DNA of 64,000 bases, from positions 1,612,001 to 1,676,000 of the forward strand of contig NZ_JABUQZ010000001.1 in NCBI RefSeq assembly GCF_013342145.1, given 5' to 3'. The notes beneath the pieces are model-generated. The model did not search any database and was not told where the DNA came from. It was given only the letters and a program-made list of their open reading frames with translations. The DNA is from Haloterrigena gelatinilytica (lineage in GTDB: Archaea; Halobacteriota; Halobacteria; Halobacteriales; Natrialbaceae). The first letter of the stretch is position 1; each line of letters begins with the position of its first letter. The position numbers and the translations under genes are program-made. Shown here piece by piece: positions 1 through 7,467 of this stretch.

Positions 1-691
1 CGTTGACGCGGTCGTCGCCGGAGAGCACGTCGCCGATCTCGCTGGCCTCGCCGGGGACGAAGTTGAAGGCGCCGTCCGGAATCCCGTCGACCTCGCTGAT
101 GACGTCGGCGAGGATCGCCGCCGAGATGGGCGTCTTGCTGGCGGGCTTGAGCAGGACGCTGTTACCGGCGGCGAGTGCAGGGGCTACCTGTAATGCCGTG
201 GTCGCCAACGGATAGTTGTACGGCGTGATACACAGCACCGCGCCGATCGGCTCGTGTTTGACGATCGCCTGCCAGCCCTCGTGGCCCTCGGTCGAGCCCT
301 CGCGGTACTCGCCCTGGCTGACGACGTTGCGAGCCTCCTCGGCCGCGCGGTCGAATCGCTCGGCGGCCTGCCCGACCTCGCCGCGGGCCGAGGAGATCGG
401 TTTCCCGGCCTCGCGGACGATGACCTCCGCGAGTTCCTCCTCGCGCTCGCGCAGCCCCTCGGCGATCGCTTCGCACCACTTCGCGCGCTCGACGACGGTC
501 GTCTCGCGCATGTGCGGCTTGATCTCGTGGGCTGCCTCGAGGGCGGCGTGGGCCGCAGCCGGATCCGCAGCGGTCACCTGCGCGAAGGTGCCTCCGTCGG
601 CGAGATCCGAGACCGGGATCGCGTTCTCGGTCTCGAGCCACTCACCGTCGACGTACAGTCGCTCTCTCCGCTGTGCGGCTCTCGTTGCCAT
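1..691 (-). CDS. Aldehyde dehydrogenase family protein (N-terminal part; C-terminus outside window)
   Basis: About 230 N-terminal residues of an NAD(P)-dependent aldehyde dehydrogenase. The translation begins MATRTAAQRRERLYVDGEW, followed by the typical N-terminal helices. It contains the cofactor-region motif CITPYNYPL near residue 160 and LLKPASKTP near 185, both characteristic of the family. The catalytic Cys and Glu lie beyond base 1, so the substrate cannot be judged. The start is the ATG at 691-689; the divergent intergenic region up to dpsA holds its promoter. I see no frameshift in the visible part. Confidence 0.9.
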   Translation of the reverse strand, partial: MATRAAQRRERLYVDGEWLETENAIPVSDLADGGTFAQVTAADPAAAHAALEAAHEIKPHMRETTVVERAKWCEAIAEGLREREEELAEVIVREAGKPISSARGEVGQAAERFDRAAEEARNVVSQGEYREGSTEGHEGWQAIVKHEPIGAVLCITPYNYPLATTALQVAPALAAGNSVLLKPASKTPISAAILADVISEVDGIPDGAFNFVPGEASEIGDVLSGDDRVN

Positions 692-784
692 ACCCGTCTC
701 TTAGAGCCCCACACTGAAAGAGTTTACTCACGCTTGAAAAAATAACGCAAGTATTGATGACCTCGTTCGGTGACGGGTCGATTG

Positions 785-798
785 TTAGGTAGACCAAA
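785..798. promoter_or_regulatory. Imperfect copy of the TTAGG-N4-CCTAA palindrome upstream of dpsA
   Basis: TTAGGTAGACCAAA matches 12 of 14 positions of the perfect palindrome at 2369-2382. As at that site, it is followed by an AAATCTA string. It lies about 100 nt before the dpsA ATG, in the aldehyde dehydrogenase/dpsA divergent region. An iron- or manganese-dependent DtxR-type repressor site is an inference from the TTAGG/CCTAA half sites and from the iron role of DpsA. Confidence 0.4.
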
Positions 799-859
799 AT
801 CTAGAGCGTCCATTGAGAACTGTGGTTTCCGATTACAGAAAAAATGTTCTCGCATGGGA

Positions 860-871
860 AATCTTTAAGTG
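860..871 (+). promoter_or_regulatory. dpsA core promoter (TATA-like box)
   Basis: The sequence AATCTTTAAGTG contains the haloarchaeal TTTAAG-type TATA element. It is centred about 30 nt before the ATG at 897, which predicts a nearly leaderless dpsA transcript. Confidence 0.65.
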
Positions 872-896
872 GAACGCGCGCGTTTGTTCGAATACA

Positions 897-1442
897 ATGA
901 GCACCCAAGAGACCGTCCGCCAGTCGGCTGACAGCGTCGAGGGGAACGAACTTCGCCTCGAGCAGGAGAAAGCCGAGCAGATCGTCGACGCGCTGAACAC
1001 GGAGCTCGCGAACTCGTACGTCCTCTACCACCAGCTCAAGAAGCACCACTGGGTCGTCGAGGGCGCCGAGTTCCTCCCGCTTCACGAGTTCCTCGAAGAG
1101 GCCTACGAGCACGTCGAGGAGGGCGCCGACGAGATCGCCGAGCGCGCCCAGGCGCTGGGCGGCGTTCCCGTCTCGGGCCCGACAAACCTCGAGGACCGCG
1201 CGACCGTCGAGTTCGAGGGTGAGGACGTCTACGACGTCCGCACCATGTTCGAGAACGACCTCGAGATGTACGGCGACATCATCGAGTCGATGCGCGGCAG
1301 CATCGAACTCGCCGAGAACCTCGGCGATCCCGCCACGGGCGAGATCCTCCGCGAGATCCTCGTCCACCTCGAGGAAGACGGCCACCACTTCGAGCACTAC
1401 CTCGAGGACGATACGCTGGTCCTCGAAGAAGCGACGAAGTAA
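897..1442 (+). CDS. dpsA: DNA-protecting ferritin-like protein DpsA
   Basis: A 181-residue Dps-type mini-ferritin that stores iron and protects DNA from peroxide-driven damage as a dodecamer. It begins MSTQETVRQSAD. The N-terminal helix carries NTELANSYVLYHQLKKHHW, where the conserved His pair and the downstream LPLHEFLEE acidic residues form the intersubunit ferroxidase centre typical of Dps. The start at 897 is chosen over an in-frame ATG at 813 because the TATA box at 860-871 sits about 30 nt upstream and known haloarchaeal DpsA proteins begin this way. The gene stands alone. A possible metal-repressor half palindrome lies at 785-798. Confidence 0.95.
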   Translation: MSTQETVRQSADSVEGNELRLEQEKAEQIVDALNTELANSYVLYHQLKKHHWVVEGAEFLPLHEFLEEAYEHVEEGADEIAERAQALGGVPVSGPTNLEDRATVEFEGEDVYDVRTMFENDLEMYGDIIESMRGSIELAENLGDPATGEILREILVHLEEDGHHFEHYLEDDTLVLEEATK

Positions 1443-1489
1443 TCGGACGACGGAAACGCCGGGTACCGAACCGCGTCGCCGATCGATTC

Positions 1490-1500
1490 CGCGTTTTTAC
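1490..1500 (+). terminator. Possible T-rich terminator after dpsA
   Basis: GCGTTTTTAC about 50 nt after the dpsA stop. A short T run after GC-rich sequence is the usual archaeal termination signal. There is no other support. Confidence 0.3.
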
Positions 1501-1794
1501 TGCTGCATCGAGAGACCAGCGAATAGCCCGTTTCGCACTCGAGGGTGGATACCGATACCCGGAGTGTCGCATCTTTCCGCGTGTTATTTCGAACCGCAAA
1601 ACCGGCAGACGGTGGCGCGCGCTGTGTCGCGGAACGGTGTAAGACCGACGGCGGGAGGCCTCGGTACTGCGAACGGGAAGAAAAGCGACCCGTGGGCTCA
1701 GTGAGCCGTGGTCCGAAGTCGCGCGAGGTCGTCACGAGAAGGTGAGTGACGGCTCGGAAGACACGACGTAGTAGTCCGCTACTTCCGCTGGCAG

Positions 1795-1978
1795 CGAGGA
1801 ATTCCACGGCCTCCCCAACCGATTCGTTCACTCGCGTCGCTCACGGTTCCCAGCGGTCACCGTTCGCTTTTCGAGGGGTTCACTGTGTTCACCCCTCGCA
1901 CCGCTCGTTCGCTCATCCCTCGCGCATGGTCGTCGGTCAGCCTCGCGTTGCTCGGCTGACCGACAGCGCGCGCCACCG
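1795..1978 (+). repeat. Dispersed repeat, copy A (longer)
   Basis: This segment shares blocks with the reverse complement of 56250-56374. The shared blocks are CCTCCCCAACCGATT, then runs of TTCACTCGC/TTCGCTC type, then CCCTCGC, then GACAGCGCGCGCCACCG at the right edge (1962-1978). Copy A carries about 60 extra bases in the middle. A 16-bp copy of the right edge occurs in inverted orientation at 1610-1625. No open frame is associated with it, so it looks like a non-autonomous intergenic repeat. Confidence 0.7.
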
Positions 1979-2191
1979 AAGGCCGGGCTGTCGACTGTCG
2001 CTCTCGAGCCCGCTTGCAAGGGGGTCCCCAGAGGTGGCAACTCTGCAACGTCTAGTGGCGTCAAAACCGAAGAGAGAGGATCCATGGCCGAGGTCAGTCG
2101 GCGTGACGGTTCGGTCCGTCGGGTCAGCGACGGACGAGCGGTGCGCTCGAGTCGGTGGTCGTGGGATCGCGGTCGGAGCCCGTCCCGACGG

Positions 2192-2359
2192 TCAGCGCTC
2201 GAGGTCGACGGTGAGGTCGGTCGCGATCCAGCCGTCGTTGTTGTTGCGCTCGGTGAAGACCGTCTTGCCGGGGCGCGTCTCGTGGCTGGTCACGACCACT
2301 GCCGGCTCCTCGGGTTCCTCGTCGGCATCGGAATCCTGCCTGCGGGCGGGTACGTCCAT
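2192..2359 (-). CDS. Small acidic haloarchaeal protein (55 aa), metal-operator controlled
   Basis: A 55-codon gene read from the ATG at 2359. It encodes an acidic N-terminal half followed by KTVFTERNNNDGW and the ending TDLTVDLER. That ending resembles a family of very short haloarchaeal proteins with a conserved N-D-x-W-I-A core (DUF7331-like from memory, unverified). Function is unknown. The main support for a real gene is its promoter: a TTTTTAGATT TATA-like element at 2383-2393 sits about 27 nt before the start. A perfect 14-bp palindrome (2369-2382) lies between TATA and ATG. A larger open frame on the other strand is its shadow. Confidence 0.75.
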   Translation of the reverse strand: MDVPARRQDSDADEEPEEPAVVVTSHETRPGKTVFTERNNNDGWIATDLTVDLER

Positions 2360-2368
2360 CACGTGGAG

Positions 2369-2382
2369 TTAGGTATACCTAA
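2369..2382. promoter_or_regulatory. Perfect palindromic operator TTAGGTATACCTAA
   Basis: A fully symmetric 14-bp palindrome located 10 nt before the ATG of the 55-residue gene and just downstream of its TATA box. A protein bound here would block transcription initiation. TTAGG/CCTAA half sites are characteristic of DtxR/IdeR-type iron-dependent repressors; assignment to that family is inference. Confidence 0.6.
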
Positions 2383-2480
2383 ATCTAAAAAGTTTTTGGT
2401 CGGCCTAAGTCTCTGGGAGTCGAACTGATCGCGCGGTTGGAGGCCGTAGTTTCACACTGTCGGACGCCGTACCCGCGCGT

Positions 2481-3077
2481 ATGGAGTTCGACGTCGTACA
2501 GGGCGACATCGCCGCACAGTCAGCCGACGCGCTCGTCAACGCCGCCGGGACGAGCCTCGAGATGGGTTCCGGCGTCGCCGGCGCGCTCCGACGCGGCGCG
2601 GGCGAGGAGATCAACGAAGAGGCCACGGCGAAGGGCCCCGTCGATCTCGGCGAGGTGGCCGTGACGGACGCGTACGATCTGGACGCCGACTACGTCATCC
2701 ACGCTGCGGCGATGCCTCACTACGGGGTTCACGAGACTCCGTCGGAGTCTCGTGAGCTAACCAGAACCGAAGGTTCTGGTGCTGACGGCCGGGCGACCGA
2801 AGAAAGCATCCGCGACGCAACCCGGAACGCGCTCGAGAAGGCCGACGACCTGCGCTGCCGATCGATCGCGCTCCCGGCGCTCGGCTGTGGCGTCGCGGGC
2901 TTCGACCTCGCCGAGGGCGCCGCGCTCATCGCCGAGGAGATCCGCGACTACGAGCCCGAGACCGTGGCGGAGGTTCGGTTCATCGCCTACGCCGACGAGG
3001 AGTACGAGACGATCCGCGCCGCGACCGCGACGGGCGACTCGCCGGCGCCGACCGACGGGAGCGAGTCCGATCGGTGA
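2481..3077 (+). CDS. Macro-domain protein (ADP-ribose/ADP-ribosyl binding or hydrolysis) with inserted palindromic segment
   Basis: A 198-residue macro domain. Motifs are VVQGDIAAQSADALVNAA (ADP-ribose adenine/phosphate loops, residues 5-22), a glycine-rich SGVAGALRRGAG loop (30-41) and the ALPALGCGVAGF phosphate loop near 137. Family members bind or remove ADP-ribose and related O-acetyl products. Residues about 83-104 (VHETPSES through GADG) do not fit the family. They are encoded by two adjacent DNA palindromes, apparently an in-frame insertion between the conserved HAAAMPHYG and the following ATEESIRDAT helix. Its effect on activity is unknown. Confidence 0.88.
   Translation: MEFDVVQGDIAAQSADALVNAAGTSLEMGSGVAGALRRGAGEEINEEATAKGPVDLGEVAVTDAYDLDADYVIHAAAMPHYGVHETPSESRELTRTEGSGADGRATEESIRDATRNALEKADDLRCRSIALPALGCGVAGFDLAEGAALIAEEIRDYEPETVAEVRFIAYADEEYETIRAATATGDSPAPTDGSESDR
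2729..2780. repeat. Double palindrome inserted in the macro-domain gene
   Basis: Two adjacent inverted repeats. The first has 13-bp arms at 2729-2741 and 2743-2755 around a single base. The second is ACCAGAACC/GGTTCTGGT at 2760-2768 and 2772-2780 around GAA. Both lie within codons that interrupt a conserved protein region, suggesting a small mobile or recombinogenic palindromic element. Confidence 0.75.
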
Positions 3078-3186
3078 CCGGAGTCGCGCCGGCGACGTCC
3101 GCTCGAACCGGATCTCGGTCCGTTCATCTTAAAGACGCCACCTGTGGTCGGGAAGGAATAACCCACCGGTGCTCGAAGCCGAGCGT

Positions 3187-3660
3187 ATGGGGCGGCACGT
3201 ACTGGTGGCGATGGGCCGAACCGACGCGTCGGACGCGGCGCTCGAGTACGCGTTCGAAGAGTATCCTGCGGCGAAAATCTCCGTGCTCCACGTCACCGAC
3301 GCGGCCGGTCCGTTCGCCCGGTTCGGCGGCCGGGATCCGTGCGAGTACGTGATTCCCGAACTGGCCGCCGAGCGGAGCGCGGAGCTGCTCCCGACGCCGG
3401 ACCGCTTTACGCGAGCCCAGTGCCGACGGGCCGAGCGGGTCCTCTCTCGCGCGCACGAACTCGCCGAGCGCCACGACCGGGAGATCGAACCGGCCGTCCG
3501 CTCGGGCGGCGCGGCGAGGGAGATCACCGACTACGCGGAGGAACACGCCGTCGACCACATCGTCATCGCGGACCACCCGCCGACGGCGTTCCGTCCGATC
3601 TTCCGATCGGTCCCCGAATCGGTCACCCGGAACGCCAGCGCGCCGGTCACGACGCTCTGA
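3187..3660 (+). CDS. Universal stress protein (UspA family)
   Basis: A 157-residue Usp-fold protein. The N-terminal strand HVLVAMGRTDASDAALEYA is the standard opening of the family. DHIVIADHPP near the C-terminus occupies the position where ATP-binding members have G-x2-G-x9-G-S. That glycine motif is weak or missing here, so this is probably a non-ATP-binding type. The ATG at 3187 is preferred over an in-frame ATG at 3169 because it aligns with the family's N-terminal strand. The gene stands alone between the macro-domain gene and convergent purM. Confidence 0.82.
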   Translation: MGRHVLVAMGRTDASDAALEYAFEEYPAAKISVLHVTDAAGPFARFGGRDPCEYVIPELAAERSAELLPTPDRFTRAQCRRAERVLSRAHELAERHDREIEPAVRSGGAAREITDYAEEHAVDHIVIADHPPTAFRPIFRSVPESVTRNASAPVTTL

Positions 3661-3720
3661 TCGCGCCGCGACGGTCGCTCCGTCGTCTCGAGAATTCGAG
3701 TCCGGAGCGGCGGGTCCCGA

Positions 3721-4713
3721 TCAGGACAGCGAGAGCCCGCGGACCTCGACCGAATCGCCCGCTTCGACGCGGCCGATGATCCGTCCGTCGGTGTCGGCTG
3801 CGAGGTCCTCGGCGCGGTCCTCGGGCAGCGCGACGACGAAGCCGGTGCCCATGTTGAACGTCCGGTGCATCTCCTCGTCGGTCACGTTGCCCTCCTCCTG
3901 CACGAACTCGAAGACCGCCTGCGCGGGGAACGGGTCGTCGACGACGTACTCGAACTCGCCCATCCGGAGCAGATTGGTCCAGCCCCCGCCCGTGACGTGG
4001 GCCGCCGCGCGCACGCCGTGTTCGCGCATCGGTTCGAGCAGGTCCGTGTAGATCCGGGTCGGCCGGAGCAGTTCCTCGCCGATCGTCCGCTCGGGGTTCG
4101 GCGGGAACTCGTCGGTGTAGTCGTGCTCGCGCGTGACCGCTTCCCGCGCGAGGGTGAGCCCGTTCGAGTGGATGCCGTTCGAGGCGAAGCCGACGAGGGC
4201 GTCGCCGACCTGCGCCTCGCCCTCGAGCACCTCGTCCTTGCCCGCGAGGCCGGCGCAGGTGCCCGCGAGGTCGAACCCCTTGATGACCTCGGGCATGACC
4301 GCCGTCTCGCCGCCGAGCATCGTCAGGTCGGCTTCCTCGAGCCCCACGGCGAGCCCCTCGCCGATCTGGTTGGTCAGCGCCTCGTCGGGCTCGTCGATCG
4401 CGAGGTAGTCGACGAAGGCGACGGGCTCGACGCCCGCGGCCACGAGGTCGTTGACGTTCATCGCGATGCAGTCGATCCCGATCGTCGAGAAGTCCTCGAT
4501 CGCTTCCGCCACCAGCAGTTTGGTCCCGACGCCGTCGGTCGCCAGCGCCAGATAGCGGTCGCCGATGTCGATCAGGCCGGCGTACTCGGTCCGCAGGTCG
4601 CTGCCGAAGGCCTCGAGCAAGGCCGCGGTCGCGTCCTCGCTGGCTTCGATGTCGACGCCGGTCTCCGCGTAGGTGAGCCGTTCCTCGCTCCCGTCGTCCG
4701 CTGAATCGGTCAT
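3721..4713 (-). CDS. purM: Phosphoribosylformylglycinamidine cyclo-ligase (AIR synthetase)
   Basis: A 330-residue PurM that catalyses ATP-dependent closure of FGAM to AIR, step 5 of purine synthesis. It begins with LTYAETGVDIEA, and the ATP/phosphate region includes ALATDGVGTKL. Further family signatures are MNVNDLVAAGVEPVAFVDY, LGGETAVMPEV, HVTGGGWTNLLRM and FNMGTGFVV. The ATG at 4713 is used; an upstream in-frame ATG at 4740 would add nine unconserved residues. No purine genes are adjacent. Confidence 0.96.
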   Translation of the reverse strand: MTDSADDGSEERLTYAETGVDIEASEDATAALLEAFGSDLRTEYAGLIDIGDRYLALATDGVGTKLLVAEAIEDFSTIGIDCIAMNVNDLVAAGVEPVAFVDYLAIDEPDEALTNQIGEGLAVGLEEADLTMLGGETAVMPEVIKGFDLAGTCAGLAGKDEVLEGEAQVGDALVGFASNGIHSNGLTLAREAVTREHDYTDEFPPNPERTIGEELLRPTRIYTDLLEPMREHGVRAAAHVTGGGWTNLLRMGEFEYVVDDPFPAQAVFEFVQEEGNVTDEEMHRTFNMGTGFVVALPEDRAEDLAADTDGRIIGRVEAGDSVEVRGLSLS

Positions 4714-4906
4714 GTCTGAACGACCTCCCGGGGCGAGCAAAAGGTCACCGGTCCGGGCGAGCGACCGCGAGTCCGCGCCTCCACGGCCACCGCCGAGTCG
4801 CGGGCGCCGTCGATCGTCGTTACATCCGATCCGGCGGCCGTACGACTCGAGACCGTCAAAACAGATGGAAACTCGACTCGGCGCCGGAACGGACCGCCGA
4901 CCGCCG

Positions 4907-5536
4907 TCAGAACGGGTTGGCGAACAGGACCACGTATCCCGCGAGCAGGGCGCTCGGGACGAACACGAGCGCGAACACGCCCTTGTGCCAGTCGTAGACC
5001 GATTTGCCGTCCAGCGGACCGAAGGGGATCATGTTGAACGCGGCCAGCACGAGGTTGATCCAGACGCCCATCTGGCCGATGGTCCCGAGCGGGGCCGGCA
5101 TGAGCACCAGCGGCAGGAACATGATCGCGAGCAGGTGGTTGGTGACGGGTCCGGCGAGGGCGATCATCGCGTTCTCCCGCTGGGTGATCCGGCCGCGGTG
5201 GTAGACGGCGCCGGGTGCGGCGAAGAGGAAGCCGACGAGCGCGCCCATGAGCGCCAGAAACAGCATCTGGTAGTCCGCTCGGAACTCGGCGATCTGGCCG
5301 TGTTCGATCGCGACGACCTTGTGTGCGAGCTCGTGTAACAGGAAGGCGACGCCGACGGTGACGAGACTGAGTCCGACCATCCCGAGGAAGTAACCGACGT
5401 CGGCGCCGGCGTGAACCGGCGCGAATATCAGCGAGAACGCGACCGACAGCGTCAGCCACGCGACGGCGAGGTCGATCAGCTCCCGGTCGCTGAAGGTCAG
5501 CTCCGGCTCCGAACGCGACCGCGCGCGGACGCTCAT
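4907..5536 (-). CDS. M50-type membrane zinc metalloprotease
   Basis: A 209-residue polytopic membrane protein of the site-2 protease/SpoIVFB (M50) type. The zinc-binding motif HELAH lies near residue 70 within a hydrophobic helix. A second motif, NMIPFGPLDG, supplies the conserved Asp of N-x2-P-x4-L-D-G. The family cleaves substrates within or near the membrane; the substrate here is unknown. Its ATG overlaps the stop of the upstream TraB-family gene by 4 nt (ATGA), so the two are probably co-translated. The same reading frame runs open far upstream, but only the part from 5536 is conserved. Confidence 0.9.
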   Translation of the reverse strand: MSVRARSRSEPELTFSDRELIDLAVAWLTLSVAFSLIFAPVHAGADVGYFLGMVGLSLVTVGVAFLLHELAHKVVAIEHGQIAEFRADYQMLFLALMGALVGFLFAAPGAVYHRGRITQRENAMIALAGPVTNHLLAIMFLPLVLMPAPLGTIGQMGVWINLVLAAFNMIPFGPLDGKSVYDWHKGVFALVFVPSALLAGYVVLFANPF

Positions 5537-7302
5537 ATCAACAGCCCTCGGAGCAGCTCGAGCGTGTTTTCGGCCCCGCGGAAGAGCTCGTTGAACAGGG
5601 CGTTGATACCGCCGATTTCGGGCGCCAGCCACGGCAACACGCCGACCACGAACAGGAAGCTCGCGATCATGCTCCCGATGTTGGTCAGCGCGACGATCAT
5701 GATGAGCCGGAACAGCGGCACCTCGAACATGTCGGCGAAGGCCTCCTCGATCGGACGCTCGGTGTCGTCGATGATCTCGTTTAGCGTCTGGATGTCCCGG
5801 ACGTTGACCGGCCGGTATTTGAGTTCGACGTAGCCGGCGAACCAGCCCGGCGCCAGCAGCGGGTTGATGCTCGTCAGCCAGGCGACGGCCCCGCCGACGC
5901 CCGCGCTGATCCAGCGCGCGCCGGCGAGGCGGGCGAGCGTGAACGCGAAGATCCCGTTGATCAGGAACCACGCTCCGAACAGCTGGAGCAGGAAGGTGTC
6001 CTGAACGCCGGCCATGACCAACAGGAAGAAGAAGGCGACGAAGCCGAGCGTCAGCAGGTAGCCGACGATCTTCAGCGGCGAGAACCGGCTGCTCGAGGTC
6101 GTCCCCGACAGCGACTCGAGGGACGGAATCTCCGAGGGGTTCTCGAGGTGGCGCTCGATGCCGGCCTTGTGTCCGGCGCCGACGACGGCGAGCACGTCGT
6201 ACCCCTGCTCGCGAAGCCGGTGGAGGTGGGTGGCGATGTAGGCGTCGCGTTCGTCGATCAGGGCGTTGGCCCCGCGCGGGCTGAACTGGCGGAACTCCTC
6301 CATCATCGCCGCGACGACGTCGCCGTCGGTCATCTCCTCGATATCGACCTCGTCGATCTCGTCGACGTCGCCGCTGACGCCGTCGAGGAGGAGCCCGACG
6401 ACCGCGCCGACGAGGACGCCGACGCCGAGGCCGGCGAGCATGCCGACCGTCCCGCGGATCGCGTAAGTGCCGACGCCCTCGAAGGTCCCGACGGAGAACG
6501 GCCCGACGGACACCTCCGCCGCGACGAGCGCGAGACAGGCCGCGATTCCGAGCCCGATGCCGGCGAGGATCCGTATCGTGAACCCGCCGGCGATGCCGTT
6601 CGATCTCCCGATCGACTCGAGCGAGGGGAGAAAGAGGAGTCCGACGAGGGCGCCGCCGAAGGCGCCGGCGGTGACGGCGCCGGCGGACGCCAGCGTCGTC
6701 GAGCCGCTGATACCGAGCAACAGGGTGTCACCCAGCCCCGCCAACGGGGCGAGGAACGCGCCGAAGAGGAGCCCGAGGAGGGCGCCGCCGATGGCGCCGA
6801 AGGAGAGCCCGATGGTCCGGGGATCGGTGACCCCCAGCGCGAGCCCGCCGACCATCTTCAGCTTCTCGGTGATCGAGAGCCCGCGCCAGAACCGCTGGAT
6901 CGTCACCTGGATGTCCCGGTCGACCAGCGCGACGCCGCTCCCGTTGCGTTCGGCGGCCTCGATGGCGGCGCGCATGTCCGCGCCGGGTTCGATGTCGAAC
7001 TGGTCGCCGAGCCGCGACTGGACGTAGGAAAGCATCCAGTAGGCCAGAAACTGGAAGACGGTGTTCCCCGAGAGGAGGTCGCCCGCCTCGATGTCGTCCG
7101 GCGCGCCGCCCTGCATCTGGCGGTACCGGTTTTCGTCCAGTTCGACGGCGACGACGTCCGGTTGCTCCTGATCGATCGTTTCGTGGACCTCGTCGACGCT
7201 CGACTGCGAGACGTGGGCCGTCCCGAGGACGGTGACGGAGCCCTGTTCGTCACCGGGTGGATCGGGGGGCGCCGGCACGTCGGCGTCGCCTGCATCGCTC
7301 AT
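5533..7302 (-). CDS. TraB/PrgY-family membrane protein with an internal hydrophobic insertion
   Basis: A 589-residue TraB-family protein. The N-terminal signature is VTVLGTAHVSQSSVDEVH (residues 23-40) followed by VVAVELDENRYRQM. The second half of the domain is FRQFSPRGANALIDERDAYIA (339-357 region) and AVVGAGHKAGIERHL. Three to four transmembrane helices follow to the C-terminus. Between the two TraB halves, residues about 151-312 form a glycine-rich, strongly hydrophobic block with several predicted membrane segments. Family members have been linked to pheromone inactivation in bacteria; the archaeal role is unknown. It overlaps the M50 protease start and is probably functionally coupled to it. 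Confidence 0.9.
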   Translation of the reverse strand: MSDAGDADVPAPPDPPGDEQGSVTVLGTAHVSQSSVDEVHETIDQEQPDVVAVELDENRYRQMQGGAPDDIEAGDLLSGNTVFQFLAYWMLSYVQSRLGDQFDIEPGADMRAAIEAAERNGSGVALVDRDIQVTIQRFWRGLSITEKLKMVGGLALGVTDPRTIGLSFGAIGGALLGLLFGAFLAPLAGLGDTLLLGISGSTTLASAGAVTAGAFGGALVGLLFLPSLESIGRSNGIAGGFTIRILAGIGLGIAACLALVAAEVSVGPFSVGTFEGVGTYAIRGTVGMLAGLGVGVLVGAVVGLLLDGVSGDVDEIDEVDIEEMTDGDVVAAMMEEFRQFSPRGANALIDERDAYIATHLHRLREQGYDVLAVVGAGHKAGIERHLENPSEIPSLESLSGTTSSSRFSPLKIVGYLLTLGFVAFFFLLVMAGVQDTFLLQLFGAWFLINGIFAFTLARLAGARWISAGVGGAVAWLTSINPLLAPGWFAGYVELKYRPVNVRDIQTLNEIIDDTERPIEEAFADMFEVPLFRLIMIVALTNIGSMIASFLFVVGVLPWLAPEIGGINALFNELFRGAENTLELLRGLLI

Positions 7303-7467
7303 TAGCGGGTCAACTCGGCGACGACTTTTACCAGTATCGAAGCCGGAGGAAATAATAATTACGATTTCTTACTTATTGCATATAATTATTTTCCACGACG
7401 GACCATCGCGGTATTGCGGGCCGAGGCAGCGACAAGAGTGTTTACGCTCGTCCCGAACGAACGACCG

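Larger units (their letters stand above)
1443..2191. other. 749-base gene-free stretch
   Basis: No open frame here has haloarchaeal coding character. Its second half contains the dispersed repeat described at 1795-1978. A 16-bp sequence at 1610-1625 is the inverse of the end of that repeat. Confidence 0.6.

Noticed and set aside
6148-7305. A 385-codon plus-strand frame opposite TraB
   Set aside because: It is the GC-rich shadow of a protein with clear TraB signatures on the other strand.
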